A stretch of 64,000 nt of DNA, taken from positions 3,492,001 to 3,556,000 of the forward strand of contig OX345636.1 of NCBI GenBank assembly GCA_947044365.1, given 5' to 3'. How positions within the stretch are numbered: position 1 is the first letter of the stretch; every line of letters starts with the position of its first letter. Below are positions 33,390 to 44,865 of the stretch, piece by piece. The stretch comes from Petrosia ficiformis. Lineage: Eukaryota; Porifera; Demospongiae; Haplosclerida; Petrosiidae. The translations under genes and the position numbers were made by a program. The notes beneath the pieces were generated by a model that saw nothing but the letters and a program-made list of their open reading frames with translations, ran no database searches and had not been told where the DNA came from.

Positions 33390-34330
33390 TAAATAACCCC
33401 AAGAACACTAAGATATCAAGCATGAGTCTATTAACATTATTGTTAAAGGAATTGAATGCTAATGTTTAAACAAGATATGGATAGGTGACAGGAAGATATT
33501 GTCAAAAATGGATGCATTTATTATGTACAATTAGTTATAAACTATTATAATGCAGTTAAATACATTTAGTTTATGTTCTTTTCATCAACTGAAAGCTCAA
33601 GTCGTCCATATTATCTTACGAAATCCACTTCAATTTCTTCCAAATCTTTCCCTTTGGTTTCGAGGAGAAACATAATAACAAATACAACACTTAAAGATGA
33701 TATAAAACAAGAGCTCCACTAAGCACCATAAGACTGAACAGCTTCTTGGTACTTGTGAAAGGCACCCATAATGAGAGTAGCAAAACACAGGATCAGTGGA
33801 ACAATCACTGTTAACCCAGTAACTTTGTGAATATTCAAAGTTTATTCTTAAATGCCACCACTTTGCCTTGTTTTTCAACTGCATCCTCTAATTATAATTT
33901 CATCTCATGAGATAAATTTAGCATTAGTCCATGTAGTTGATACAAGATTGTGTGTTAGCTAATAAATGTTCTTTATCAGCAACCAGCAATCTTGTTCAGG
34001 TATATTAAAAACAAACTAACATTATAGCAAACACTGTAAATCACATCACAATTAATGCTACAATGTAGTAAGTTGTACGAATTAACATGACATATATTAG
34101 AAGAATGCCAACTGTGACTGAGAGTTGATTTATAGCTCCAAACATTCTTTAACCAGAGTGTTTTATTCATGCTATGAAGAATGTCACTTCCCACTACCCA
34201 CAATGAATTCTTATGGTTGACACTTTTTGGATTCTGTAGTGTATGTTTGTAAACAACTTCAGAGTAACCTCCAACAGCAAAACCTCTGAGACAAATATAA
34301 ATAACCACAAGAATACTGAAATGTGAAACA
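33390..34330 (-). pseudogene. Truncated tandem copy of the neighbouring sugar transporter
   Basis: The minus strand matches the adjacent gene at nucleotide level: its 3' flank and C-terminus (KDLEEIE region at about 33640), then, after an internal deletion of about 450 bp at about 33782, the region of the SISLM to PETPRW blocks. It continues through part of intron 2 and the end of exon 2 (AVGGYS at about 34285). Intron sequence is present, so this is a DNA duplication and not a retrocopy. Frameshifts and the loss of about half of the membrane helices make it non-functional. Confidence 0.85.
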
Positions 34331-34426
34331 CAAGTTTCTTAACAAATAAAACAAGATATGGATAGGTGACAAAAAAACAAGATATTGTCAAAAGATGAAC
34401 ATAATTATAGTTATAAATTATTACAT

Positions 34427-37400
34427 TTAGTTTACGCTCTCCTGATCAACTGCAACTTTAGTAGTAGTTTTAAGCCCATATTTTCTTTTGAAATCTGCTT
34501 CAATTTCTTCCAAATCTTTCCCTTTGGTTTCAGGGAGAAACACAATAACAAATAAAACACTTAATGATGATATAAAACAAAAGCTCCACCAAGCACCATA
34601 AGAATGGACAGTTTCTTGATATTTGTAGAAGGCACCCGTAACGACAGTAGCAAAACACCAATTCAGAGCTGCAGATATTCCACTCACAATTCCACGCACT
34701 TGAAGAGGAGCGAGTTCTCCCATCATTATCCATGGTATTGGACCCCATCCTGTGGAAAACCCAATTATAAATACAGCCAGGCAAGCTACAGCAAGATAAC
34801 CGAAATGATCAGCACAGTAGAATGCTGATGAGTCATGATGACAAAAGTGTTCAGTCATAAAGAAATACAGACCAAGAATACCAGTACTTAAAGCCAACAG
34901 GATTCCACCAACATTAAGCAGTATCTTTCGTCCAATTATATCAACCAAAAGAACAGAAATAAAAGTGAAAATCACTTGAATACCACCTACACCAAAATCA
35001 GCAGAAAAAGAGGCTTCCTTAGGGTTTAAACCAGCAGTTTCTAAAATGGTTCCAGCATAAAATACAACTACATTAATTCCACAAAACATTTGAAAGAACA
35101 TTAACGAAATAGACAAGATCAGTGGAACAATCACCGTTAACTTTGTGAACATTCTCAATTTCTCCTTAAACTCAACTTTACCCTGCTCTTCAACTGCATC
35201 CACTAATAATTTCATTTCATGAGATATATTAGCATTAGTTCCACGTAGACGATACAAAATTGAGTTTGCCAATAATTGTTGCTTATCAGCAACCAGCCAT
35301 CTTGGAGTTTCAGGTATGAAACATATTAATATAGCAAACACTACTATAAATCCCATCACCATTAATGCTACGATGTAGTAAGGTATACCAGTTAACATTA
35401 CATATATTAGAAGGATGCCAACTGTAATTGATAGTTGATTTATAGATCCAAACAATCCTTTCAGTCTCGAAGGAGAAATCTCTATTATATATACCTGAAG
35501 AAAGGAAACAATACAAGTCACATAATAATTATTAATAATCATACATTACTTTTACTAAATCTCACACCATGGAAATCCAAAAATGTCAACTATAAATACT
35601 TGGGTACTCATTACTTATCACCATTATTTTATTCATGCAATCAAGAATGTAACGTCCCATTAACCACAACAAAGTTATATGGTTAACACTTTTTGGATTC
35701 TGTAGTGTATGTTTTTGTAAAAGTGCTGTCTGTACTTACTTACTGGAACAACTATAGAGTAACCTCCAGCAGCAAAACCAGTGAGACAACGTCCAGCTAG
35801 TATCATTGCTAAATATTTTTGATAGTCATTATCAACAACAAACCAGAATGATACAGCAATACAATACCAACCAATAACAGATGGTATAGTTAGTAAGAGA
35901 AAAGTCGGTTTACGGCCTATTTTATCAGATATAATTCCGACAACTAATCCAGCAAAAAATGCTCCCATAGTAGCAATACTCTGTATATGGAATGAATACA
36001 ATTAAATTAATTTCATAATAACATATAATTATGGAGATCGTATAGTGCTGAATCACTACCCATATTACTTGTTCTAGTAATGAATATACATTAAAAGCAG
36101 TTCAGTTCACTATACGGTTTATCCCTATTATGTTGTCTCTGGACATAAACACAGTAAGGATGTTTATCACGATAATCACGATGCTTTAAAGTTTTGTGCT
36201 CCTCCATGTAGCAAATCCACAAATGATAAAGAAGATTAGTCATGTTGCCACTGTAAGGCAAATGGCCCTTACACAAATGACAAATTACCTCTTTGCTGTT
36301 TAGTTGGATCATCAACCTTGAATCTGAATAACTGCCAGATCTTGCTTTTGGCTCCTACAAATGGAGCCAACGAATCATGCTATCCTTCAACTTCCTTGCT
36401 AGCCTAGCCATCTGTGTATAAACTGAACTGCGCATGCATGAACGCATGTGTCAAGCAATAATAATTATTGAAATTAATAGTAATGAATATTATAATTATA
36501 TCGCGATATAGATTCCTGATATCGCTTATCACGATAATTACTTCAGTGATGAAAATATCACTATATCGATATTATCGCACATCCTTAAAACACAGATTCA
36601 TATTTTCTGATATTATAATATAATATTATTTGGACATTATCATGTCTTTTTCCATACCAGAGAATTTTAAGTTGTTAAAGAGTGTGCCTATATTTCAATG
36701 TTAAATGGGATCCAGTAATTTCGCCCAATCCCTCTCTTTCTGAACAGTCCTGACAGTGATTATTGATACTCGTCCTTACTAATACTTTATGATACTAATC
36801 CTACGAACATCAATCACACTCTGGTTGTATTGTGGACAGGTGGAGTTTTGTTTGTTGAGCCATAGATAATGAAGGGTGTGGCTGCATGTCGTACAAATAG
36901 TAGTGTTGTTTTAGTTAACTATAACTAAAACTAAAATAATTTTAGTTAGTGACTCTAGGCACTAGTTAATTAGAAAATTGTAATTCTCTTGTGACGTAAT
37001 CAATACTAAATTTGTTTAAACATTATTTAATTAAAAAGAACTATAACTAGTTTTTGTGGCCAGGGAAAACTAGTTCACTGTCTTTTAATTAGTGTTGTGT
37101 AAATGGCAGTTTACACAACACATTACTTACTAAACTTATTCCAATCAATGATGTTGTAATATAATTTTATAGTTGTTATTTACATATTAAAAGGTTTGAT
37201 AATTAAATACTATAACTAAAAATTTAGAACTAAAATGATTCGACAGTTGTTAATTAATTACTAAAACTAGAGGCATGTAATCTTTCAGTTGTTAATTAAA
37301 AACCAAAACTAAGGAAACTTCCTTCTGACTTAATTAATTAATTACTAAAATTATTATTATGTGAATTTGGATTTGCATTAAAACCAAAACTAAAATAATT

Positions 37401-38179
37401 TGTCATAACCTAACTAAAACAACACTAACAAATAGCATCATAAAGTAAGAGCAGAACTGTGAACTCATGAAGGACCACCTGTGAAACCCTTAGTACACAG
37501 ACTGCCCAGAAACACTTCTATATAGGGAATTCTGCATGGGTAGTGCTATGCCAAAAGGTAGGGCACTGCAATGGGTGATGAATAGGTAATCACTCCGCTA
37601 CATCAACACCTGTACAATTAGTACTTAAACTGTGCAAGGAAAAAGTTAGCAGTTTCATTAATTAATAAAGTTAACATATCAATTATATAGACAGTCTGAG
37701 TTTGCAGCAGTTGGATGTTCCATTGCAGTATGGGTAACAATATGCCATATGGGTAACAGTATGGGTCCATATACGCTATTATATTAAATTTGCATCATTT
37801 AATTGAAAACAAACTTTCAAAATAGTCTAGATATAGTATGATCTTATTGTATACCATGTAATAATTAATTATAACTAATAATTAAGTTACTTACTCCAAT
37901 AAGTTGAACATCCTTTTCACTTGGAATTAGGTAGTGATATTTATCCATATTAATGTTTAGAAGAGAGCTGAACCCAAGAACAAATCCAGTTATACAAGAA
38001 CCAAATGCAGCAATGATTGAATAGAGGAGAACAGCATGCAGGCGTTGTCTTCCAGATGATATTTCCTTCCACAGCTGTTTAATGGGATTGTTCTTTACAT
38101 CTCTCGTGTAAGAAGAGTTAGTACCATAGCTCAAGCCGCTTCTCGCACTGGAGATAAGTTCTTTACGTTCTTCTGTCAT
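34427..38179 (-). CDS. Facilitative sugar transporter, GLUT/SLC2 family, three exons
   Basis: Exons 38179-37895, 35980-35744 and 35494-34427 are joined by GTAAGT donors and CAG acceptors, all in phase 0. They give 95, 79 and 355 residues (529 in total), normal for GLUT proteins with 12 membrane helices. Exon 1 has a polar N-terminus and the first helix (AAFGSCITGFVLGFSS). Exon 2 has DKIGRKP between helices 2 and 3 and GRCLTGFAAGGY. Exon 3 has EISPSRLKG, PETPRWL, the QMFCGINVVVFYAG block of helix 7, DIIGRKI, GWGPIPWIMMGELAP of helix 10, and FLPETKGKDLEEIE at the end. The N-terminus resembles the GLUT6/GLUT8 and trehalose-transporter branch. It should move hexoses or related sugars across the plasma or an internal membrane; which sugar is not readable. 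Intron 1 contains a BED-finger relic and a hAT MITE. Confidence 0.93.
36091..36360 (-). pseudogene. BED zinc-finger fragment, hAT transposase type
   Basis: Inside intron 1 of the transporter the minus strand encodes VICHLCKGHLPYSGNMTNLL and further H residues, matching the C-x2-C...H-x4-H BED finger with its G-N-T-NL core. Upstream, in another frame, KSKIWQLFRF resembles the start of the same domain, so there is a frameshift. No catalytic domain follows. It is probably the 5' end of a dead hAT element. Confidence 0.65.
36361..36900. other. Intron 1 sequence, nothing recognised
   Basis: It contains a TCGCGATATA/ATATCGC-rich palindromic patch around 36500-36580 and no open frame. The octamer ACAAATAG at 36893-36900 is the target duplication of the adjacent MITE. 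Confidence 0.35.
36901..37427. mobile_element. hAT MITE with perfect ends and target duplication
   Basis: The 17-bp ends TAGTGTTGTTTTAGTTA and TAACTAAAACAACACTA are exact inverted repeats. ACAAATAG flanks both sides (36893-36900 and 37428-37435). The interior is built from many copies of AACTAAAA in both orientations. The element is 527 bp long and non-coding, inserted in intron 1 of the transporter. Confidence 0.95.
37436..37894. other. Intron 1 sequence near exon 1
   Basis: Nothing recognised. It ends at the donor ACTTAC (GTAAGT on the minus strand) at 37889-37894. Confidence 0.5.
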
Positions 38180-39640
38180 GATTAATGTTCATTAAACCCA
38201 GCCCAATTAAAAAATGTCACAAAGAACAATGACCAATGACCTTTGCCGGTCAAGCGCATCAGACTCGTTAAGAGCGTGGGAGGCTGCCGGCTGTGGCTGA
38301 ATACGTAATCTAGTGTTTCGGTTTGACTGGTGGCTCGCTTTCTTACACAACTGTCTTCGATTCCATATATTTCATACTGTACAATGGTGAGTGAATTGTA
38401 AACAAAAGTTACTCATCTCTCTTTTGAAATGCATAATTGCAATACATGTATAAATATTAAATAGGCATATCAAATATTATATAGATGTTATGTTTTTGTG
38501 TGTAAGCTACTTGTCATATTATTATTAATTGTTTAAGTATATCAGGTAGGACTTGTCACTCAAATGTACTACTAAGAGGTAGTTAACACTGCTGGGGAGG
38601 ATGGCGGAAGTATCTACTTTTTGTACATGACAATGAAGAAAAGAGAAAGATTACATCATCTGTTGTAAGTTTTGGAGTAATGAACTATGCTTGTACTAAC
38701 ATTGATAATAATATCTTATACTTCTGAGGAAACTGTACACTGTCCTCATAATAACTTATTTGAACTAAACACTCCTATATTAAACTGGAGTGAGATTATT
38801 TGTACCACTGCTGATAATATACTAATGAGAAAATATGGGTGTAGAATGATATCACGCAATATGAATGGAGAAGATAGTTTGTTTCTTTCTTCCCCTTCCT
38901 AATAACCCAAATCATTCCTGTACTATCCATGTACCTTTATCAGGTCAATGGATAGTACAGGTACTTGTCCACCACCTTTTGTCTATTTCTCCATGAATGC
39001 ACATTTTGGTAACAGTATTGTTAAGTGGTGTTATTATTAAGGAAAAGAATCATTAGTATTTTCTGAAAGATCTTTATCTTTTTTAATATTCTCACAATAC
39101 ATTATTTGAGTTGTTAGGTGTTTGGTATTATATATAATAATAAATGAGTTAGGAAACGTTGCATTATATAGTTTCATTACTAATATAGATTGTGTTTGTA
39201 TTCTCATGGTTGAATCAAGAGTTACTAAAAAGGTTGTTTTAAACAGTTCACATTTCAGCTCAAGAACTTTCGTAAATGGAGTATCCAACTGGAACATAAT
39301 GCTAATATCTAATTAAGGAACTGTGTCTTGCAAAGTCATACATTTCTGGATTTTTTCATAATTTTTTGTGTTTCGATAAAGCAACCACAATATTACTGTG
39401 ATATGTGAAATGTAGCTTTTAATCACATGATTATTAATAATATCAAATTTTTAATGGTAAAAAAAATTCATGTTGTGTTTGTTAGTAGAAAATAAACATC
39501 CAAGCTTTGTATGATTAATTAGTGACTCTATTCTCATCATTTGTAATTTTATGTTGATACATGCGTATTAATAATAATTACTGGTATAATATTTGTATTG
39601 CTAAAACAATTGGATTTTCAGAAAATCAACTAATCATCAG
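38180..39640. other. Promoter side of the transporter and downstream sequence
   Basis: 38180-38400 is less AT-rich and presumably holds the transporter promoter; on the plus strand ATGGTGAGTG at 38383 could be a minimal first exon. A 71-codon plus frame (38687-38902) begins with a hydrophobic MLVLTLIII stretch but has no family. AATCATTCCTGTACTATCC (38912) and GGATAGTACAGGT (38947) form an inverted pair. No gene is firmly supported. Confidence 0.35.
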
Positions 39641-39689
39641 TGAATTGGCCTGAGAGCAGGTCTGAACATGGGAGTAGTATCATTAATAT

Positions 39690-39890
39690 CATCAAATCAA
39701 AATGTTACTTGTCATTTGATTATAATTGGAGGATTAGATGGTGATATGAACACACACAGTGACTGCGGGATACTAAATTTATCTACGTTGATTTGTTATC
39801 AGGTAACATACGTTACAAGACACATGTACTACATTGTTATCTTAATATAATTATTAATTTATATTCGTATCAGTTGTATTATCATCAAAT
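39690..39890 (+). repeat. Diverged arm of the 3.54-4.19 kb inverted-repeat element
   Basis: GTTACTTGTCATTTGATTAT, then TTGATTTGTTATCAGGTAAC and ACACATGTACTACATTGTTA, follow the left arm at 3540-3680 in order and spacing. The opposite arm was not found. Confidence 0.6.
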
Positions 39891-40078
39891 ATTAATAAAA
39901 TGTGCCAGCACATTTCAGGTCGTCCAGGGATCAAAAGAAGAAGGCTTAATCTAAACATTTTGATCTTAAAGTTATGCTTCACAGTTTTTTATAACTTGTG
40001 GTTACCAATCACAACTTACAGTAGACTTCTGCATGGTAACAAAAATATACATGGAAACTCCACTCATCTTTTTTGAAG

Positions 40079-40493
40079 GCTGCACTGCAAAGATAGTTAA
40101 AGTAAACAATTTATTGGTTAGTACAGTAGCAAACAATAGCATAAATTTCAATCTACTTTGTCATACAGGTTGTTGTGACTATATGCACATGATGTTACTA
40201 TGACATTTTGGGCACTAAGTGTAACTAAAGTATGTGTTTGCTGGTTTTCAAACTCTTTTGCAGGCCATAACTGCCAAATTCAATCACTTTAAGTGATTAA
40301 GTTGCTAAATTGTTGATATGAAACACACTAAACTTATACTGCTTCAACTAATTGGTTATGATTAGTACAAAGCAGTTATTATGGTATAATTACATTAGCA
40401 TGTGTGTAATCATAACAACCAACTAATTGCTAATTCTTGCAGCTGTACTAATCAGAAAAATAGTTTTTTAACAATTTTGTTTTTCCAGCGGTA
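40079..40493. mobile_element. CACTGCAAAA-family MITE
   Basis: The left arm begins CACTGCAAAGATAGTTAAAG and the right arm ends TTAACAATTTTGTTTTTCCAG. Subterminal AGTACAGTAGCAAACAATAG resembles the copies at 21.1 and 63.7 kb. Confidence 0.55.
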
Positions 40494-40639
40494 TAGCCAT
40501 TTAAAATCAAGTAGATGAAATAAAGTGTAATTTGGCCAGTGCCTGCTACAACATCAAGCCCTTGCCATTAGCTTTCTGACAGGCATTCTCTACTTCTAAC
40601 TATTTCATTTCATTAAAGCGTTTTCTTCTTGTGTTTTAA

Positions 40640-41066
40640 CACTTAGAGCACTGACCTTGTTTTTCAAAATTCTTTTCTGCTACATATATCTATGCCACTA
40701 TTCACTTTCTGCATTTTCGACATGGACTACTACTTCTAGCAGTTTGGACTTGAAGTTCCCAAGCGCTTTGTGGGACTAATTCAAATGCAGTTTTCTCCCT
40801 TTTTTGACTTCAATTGAGGCCAACAAAATAACCCCACTGCATGTGGGCGTCAGCTACACCCACGATATAACGTTTCATAGCAAGAGAAATGTCTCAGCTA
40901 CCCCCTTTTAAACCCCCCATACTCTATATGCATTTAGGGCAAATATTGGCTGAAAACCATCAACGTTTTAGCCATTTTCATTGGCTTATTCTTGGCACCA
41001 ATTACAAACCTTTCATGTACTTTGTCATGCTAGGAATGCGTATATGGGACATCAGTCCTCTAAGGG
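40640..41066 (-). mobile_element. piggyBac-type MITE, third copy
   Basis: The ends are CACTTAGAGCACTGA and ATCAGTCCTCTAAGGG, with TTAA on the left (40636-40639) and TTAC on the right. The minus strand carries a decayed form of the MQWG / AFELV / W-x-LQ peptide found at 29.3-29.6 kb. Confidence 0.75.
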
Positions 41067-41143
41067 TTACTATCATTGTAATTTTACTCTTGCTTAGCAG
41101 CTAGGACTGGAATGCAAGTGGTGATTAACAGAAGGCCTATATA

Positions 41144-43622
41144 GAGTATGGGAGTGTATTATGAGACATGTAACTATTTTTCATCATAACTTCAATTCTA
41201 AAAACTTTTAAAACTCTAAATTTTAAACAAATTTCTTTAAGCATGATATTTTACAACAATATATTTGTATGTGAAAAAAAAAGTATTGAATTACAATACA
41301 TACAAAAAATTAATTATTCAAGTTGTAGCAATTATGAGACAAGTGTTGGTATTATGAGACACCATAAAATTCAAATGATGAACACAAATTTAATGTTCAG
41401 AAGTTTATACCTGACATTCAAAGCAATATTAAAAGTCAGGAATCTCCTCCTCTCTTGTATAACCAGTACATTACAGATCATACCATGCCTCACAGGTGTC
41501 GCAGCACACCCACACATTGCCTTCATCTGGATAGACAAAACCACACTTAGAACAAATAGCACTGTCTTCATCATCTTCATCTTCAGCATAGTTTTCTTCC
41601 TCATTTACCACAGAGTTTCCTTTCTGTTGCTGTGATTTTCCAGGTTTCACTTTCTTTTTTCTTTCCTCAGGTTTCTTTTGAAGCTTCTGTTTCTTTCCCA
41701 TTTTTTTCTTCTCCTTTTCTGCCTCCTTTACTTTCTTTTTTTCTTCTCTCTCTGCCTTCCTTTTCTCTCTTTCCAATCGTCTAGCTTCCTTAGCTTGCTG
41801 TTCAACTACCTTTGCAGCTTCCTGTGACTTTATTTTCTCCAACACTTCTATGTCTGTAATGCACACGGCCTTTTTATTAAGACCCTCCTTGCGCTTTCTT
41901 TTCTTAGTAGCTTCTTTTGGTTTTGGTAGAACTAAAACTTCTGATAGGACAGCGGAAGAATCAGAAGCTCCAATAGATGATGACAATGTCCCAGATTGTG
42001 ACTCTACACTGAGTGAATTACTGAAACAATGCTCACTACTGGCATCAGTGGGGTGATTAATTCGAACCCATGCTTCATAATCGGGATTTTGTAGATCATA
42101 ACCTTCCTGAAAACGACGTTCGTACAACCTCTCTTGTTCAGATGTACATAGCAGATCATCGGACTGAATGTCATCCAGCTGTAAGTCAGTCAGCTTAATT
42201 ACCAAATCAACACTTGCCTGTTCTGTTTCACAATCTACTACTGCTGCCAGCTTTTTTGTGACTGTACCATCACTAGAGGATTGTTCTTTGTGACCCTCAC
42301 CACTAGTGGGTTTTTTAGGACATTGAAAGGCAATATACATGGCACAGGCTTTGGAGAAGTTGGCTTTGAATGACTTGAAGACACCTACATCCAACGGCTG
42401 CAACATGTGACTTGTATGTGCAGGTAAACAGAGGAGATGAATATCATTAGCAAGAGCTAACTCGATCAGTTCAACCGAGACATGTGATGCATGACCATCC
42501 TGAATTAGAACCACAGGTCGAGCTGGAGGAATATTCTCCAAGAAGAATTTGAACCATTCCAAATAGACTTCTTTGGACATCCAACCACTCTCAGTTTTAC
42601 TGAAGAGAGTTCCAGGAACAGCCCCTTTCCTAAGATGATCAGGTACCCTCCTTTTACGAGGAAAAACTAAGCATGGTGGCAATACAATAGCAGATGCAGA
42701 AACACACGACAGAATTGTGTGAGTTTTTCCTTGTTCTGCTGAAGAAATGGTATATACATTATGGCGACCTAATTCAGCTATCACTTTGCCTGGTCTATGG
42801 ACAATGGTAAGTCCAGTCTCATCTGCATTAAATATCTGTATAGGCTTGGAAATTACATTCAACTTGGCATAAATAGCCCCTAGTTTACCAATAAAGTCAC
42901 TGATGTTTTCTTTGTTGGCACTTAAAGCACGACAATAGGCCAATGATTGGGGCATGCGAACAGTCAAATTAGGGTGTCGTGACTTGAAACCTTGAAACCA
43001 CCATCGACCAGCCTTTTCATTTTTGAAAGGATGGGGCCTCTAGCGTTTTTCAACAATAATATATACCATATCCATTACAGCTTCCCTTGTAAGTCCATAA
43101 CCCATATCAGCCATCTGTATTAAATAATGCACAATTCTTTCTTCTTCTTTGGTTAAGATCGTTGCAGGCCCTGGTCGACAATCAAGGTCCACTTTGCCTG
43201 TCACTCTTCTTCTTAATGTTTCGACAGGTACATTATACATCCTTCCTGCCTCTCTCAATCCTTTACCTTGATTCACACTCTCCACGGCTGCTCTCATGCT
43301 TTCATCACTCCATAATTTTCTGGTTCTTGCTTCCATTATTATAACCCAGATCCCTATGATCACGAAAAAATATTTATTATCATGATTATAATTATGTATT
43401 TTTCACTGGTCCCCCATTCATAAAATCCAAATTCTCTACTGAGCATGCTGAAAAATCCAACCAATATGGCGTCATCGTTGCGGTTGCGTTTTCTCGTAGC
43501 TTACGGCTTTTAAAAATTTTGTGGTAAATTGTCCATGTGTAATAAACTAGTAACAGTAATTTCAGGCAAATTCGTTTGTGTGTCCCATAATACCTACTGT
43601 CTCATAATGCCTACCCATACTC
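41144..43622 (-). mobile_element. Tigger/pogo transposon, nearly complete
   Basis: The left end GAGTATGGGAGTGTATTATG and the right end (reverse complement) GAGTATGGGTAGGCATTATG form imperfect inverted repeats of about 24 bp. TA dinucleotides at 41142-41143 and 43623-43624 are the expected target duplication. The motif ATTATGAGACA is repeated near both ends (41158, 41331, 41352; reverse complements near 43602 and 43585), probably transposase binding sites. The total is 2479 bp, a normal size for this group. Confidence 0.88.
41471..43363 (-). pseudogene. Tigger-type DDE transposase with an HTH N-terminus and PHD-like C-terminus, one nonsense codon
   Basis: The N-terminal frame (43363-43040; likely start 43333, MEARTRKLW) is a psq-type helix-turn-helix with GLREAGRMYNVPVETLRRR followed by a CENPB-like region ending at a TAG (43040-43042). 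The same frame then continues for 498 residues from 42967. It holds the DDE_1 catalytic domain, with FNADETG (first Asp), LIQDGHASH (second Asp) and SHMLQPLDVGVFK (third Asp). Then come a variable region, a lysine-rich coiled segment (REKRKAEREEKKK) and CSKCGFVYPDEGNVWVCCDTC with EAWYDL at the end, a PHD-like finger in which the usual His is Asp. The single stop is the only visible lesion, so the element was active recently. It cuts and pastes its own DNA. Confidence 0.9.
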
Positions 43623-43624
43623 TA

Positions 43625-44860
43625 CACTTAGTACAATATATACACATCCTTAGTATCACTTGTGTCAGGGGTTCTGCACTATGAATGCATTCATTTGTAA
43701 CACGTTAACATAATTATTGTTTATAATTATTTACTCATCTATTCAAATACATCTCTATATACCTGAGTCTGTTATCAAAAGATATAACTACTCCATGACA
43801 GCATATCCTATATGTAATAATATAATAATTATAGTGTGGATTATATTGACAGGAGTTTTCAGAGATGATCCACTCATGCTCACATTGCAGTCAGTGATTC
43901 TGATGATACTATTATTGTGGAACTACATAATATGATAATTAATATCATGTGAGGTATTATTATTATTAGTTATAACAAGAATATTAACTGTGTTTTTGTT
44001 TACTTGCAATCTTGTGGGTGTGATATAATAATAATATAGATTGTAATAATTATAAATTTTGTGATGTGAAATAGCAATACTTCTGAAATGGTTTTGAGTC
44101 ATCACTTAGTTTCAAATATTGAAAATACAGTATGTTACATACAGGAATTATAATTATATTTAATATAACTATGATAATGTAGTTTTTATGTATACAAGAT
44201 AATAATCTATATTCACATTTCATGTTCTTATCTATTCTGAGATATACAGGTATGATAAAAATATAAACAAAGATACTAAGGTCATTACATGTTGATATGA
44301 GACACACTGTTACAAGTTAATTACATTCCTTAAACATATCAGTTATTAAAGAATTTAATTTGATATGTGGATAGTAAAATTTGGTATGGAATTCATGAGT
44401 AGTAAGATGGAAGGAGAGATTGCCTGGAATACAATCACTACTAGAGAAATGCAAGCATTTTGGGGACTAGCCTAAAGATGCACTGTGTATATTTATTTAT
44501 GTACTTATGTATTTATATATATGTATGTGTATCTTGTCTTTATTTACATACTGGTGAGGTTATCATAATCCTTTTGTTATCATCATAAGTCATTTATCCA
44601 ATTAAACAGAATTCACGTAATTGAAACCATATAATATAAAAATAATAATTATAATGTGTTGTGTAATTTGTGAAGACACACCATTCTTATAATACTGATA
44701 TGATGAATGTATGATAATAATTTTGTATGTGTATTAATTGTGTATTTGTGTGCCTATATTAATTATGGCATAATTTTACATTAAGTTGTACTAATTATGA
44801 ATGGATGTTGAAACATATTTGGAAAAGTACACTGAACTGGTATAAAACATAAGAAGTTAT
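43625..44860. other. AT-rich sequence upstream of the kinase relic
   Basis: Plus-strand fragments such as IIVWIILTGVFRDDP (about 43825) may be decayed receptor or kinase N-terminal exons, but nothing is firm. GTTCTGCACTATGAATGC at 43671 resembles the left end of the MITE at 11848. Confidence 0.3.
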
Positions 44861-44865
44861 AATAT

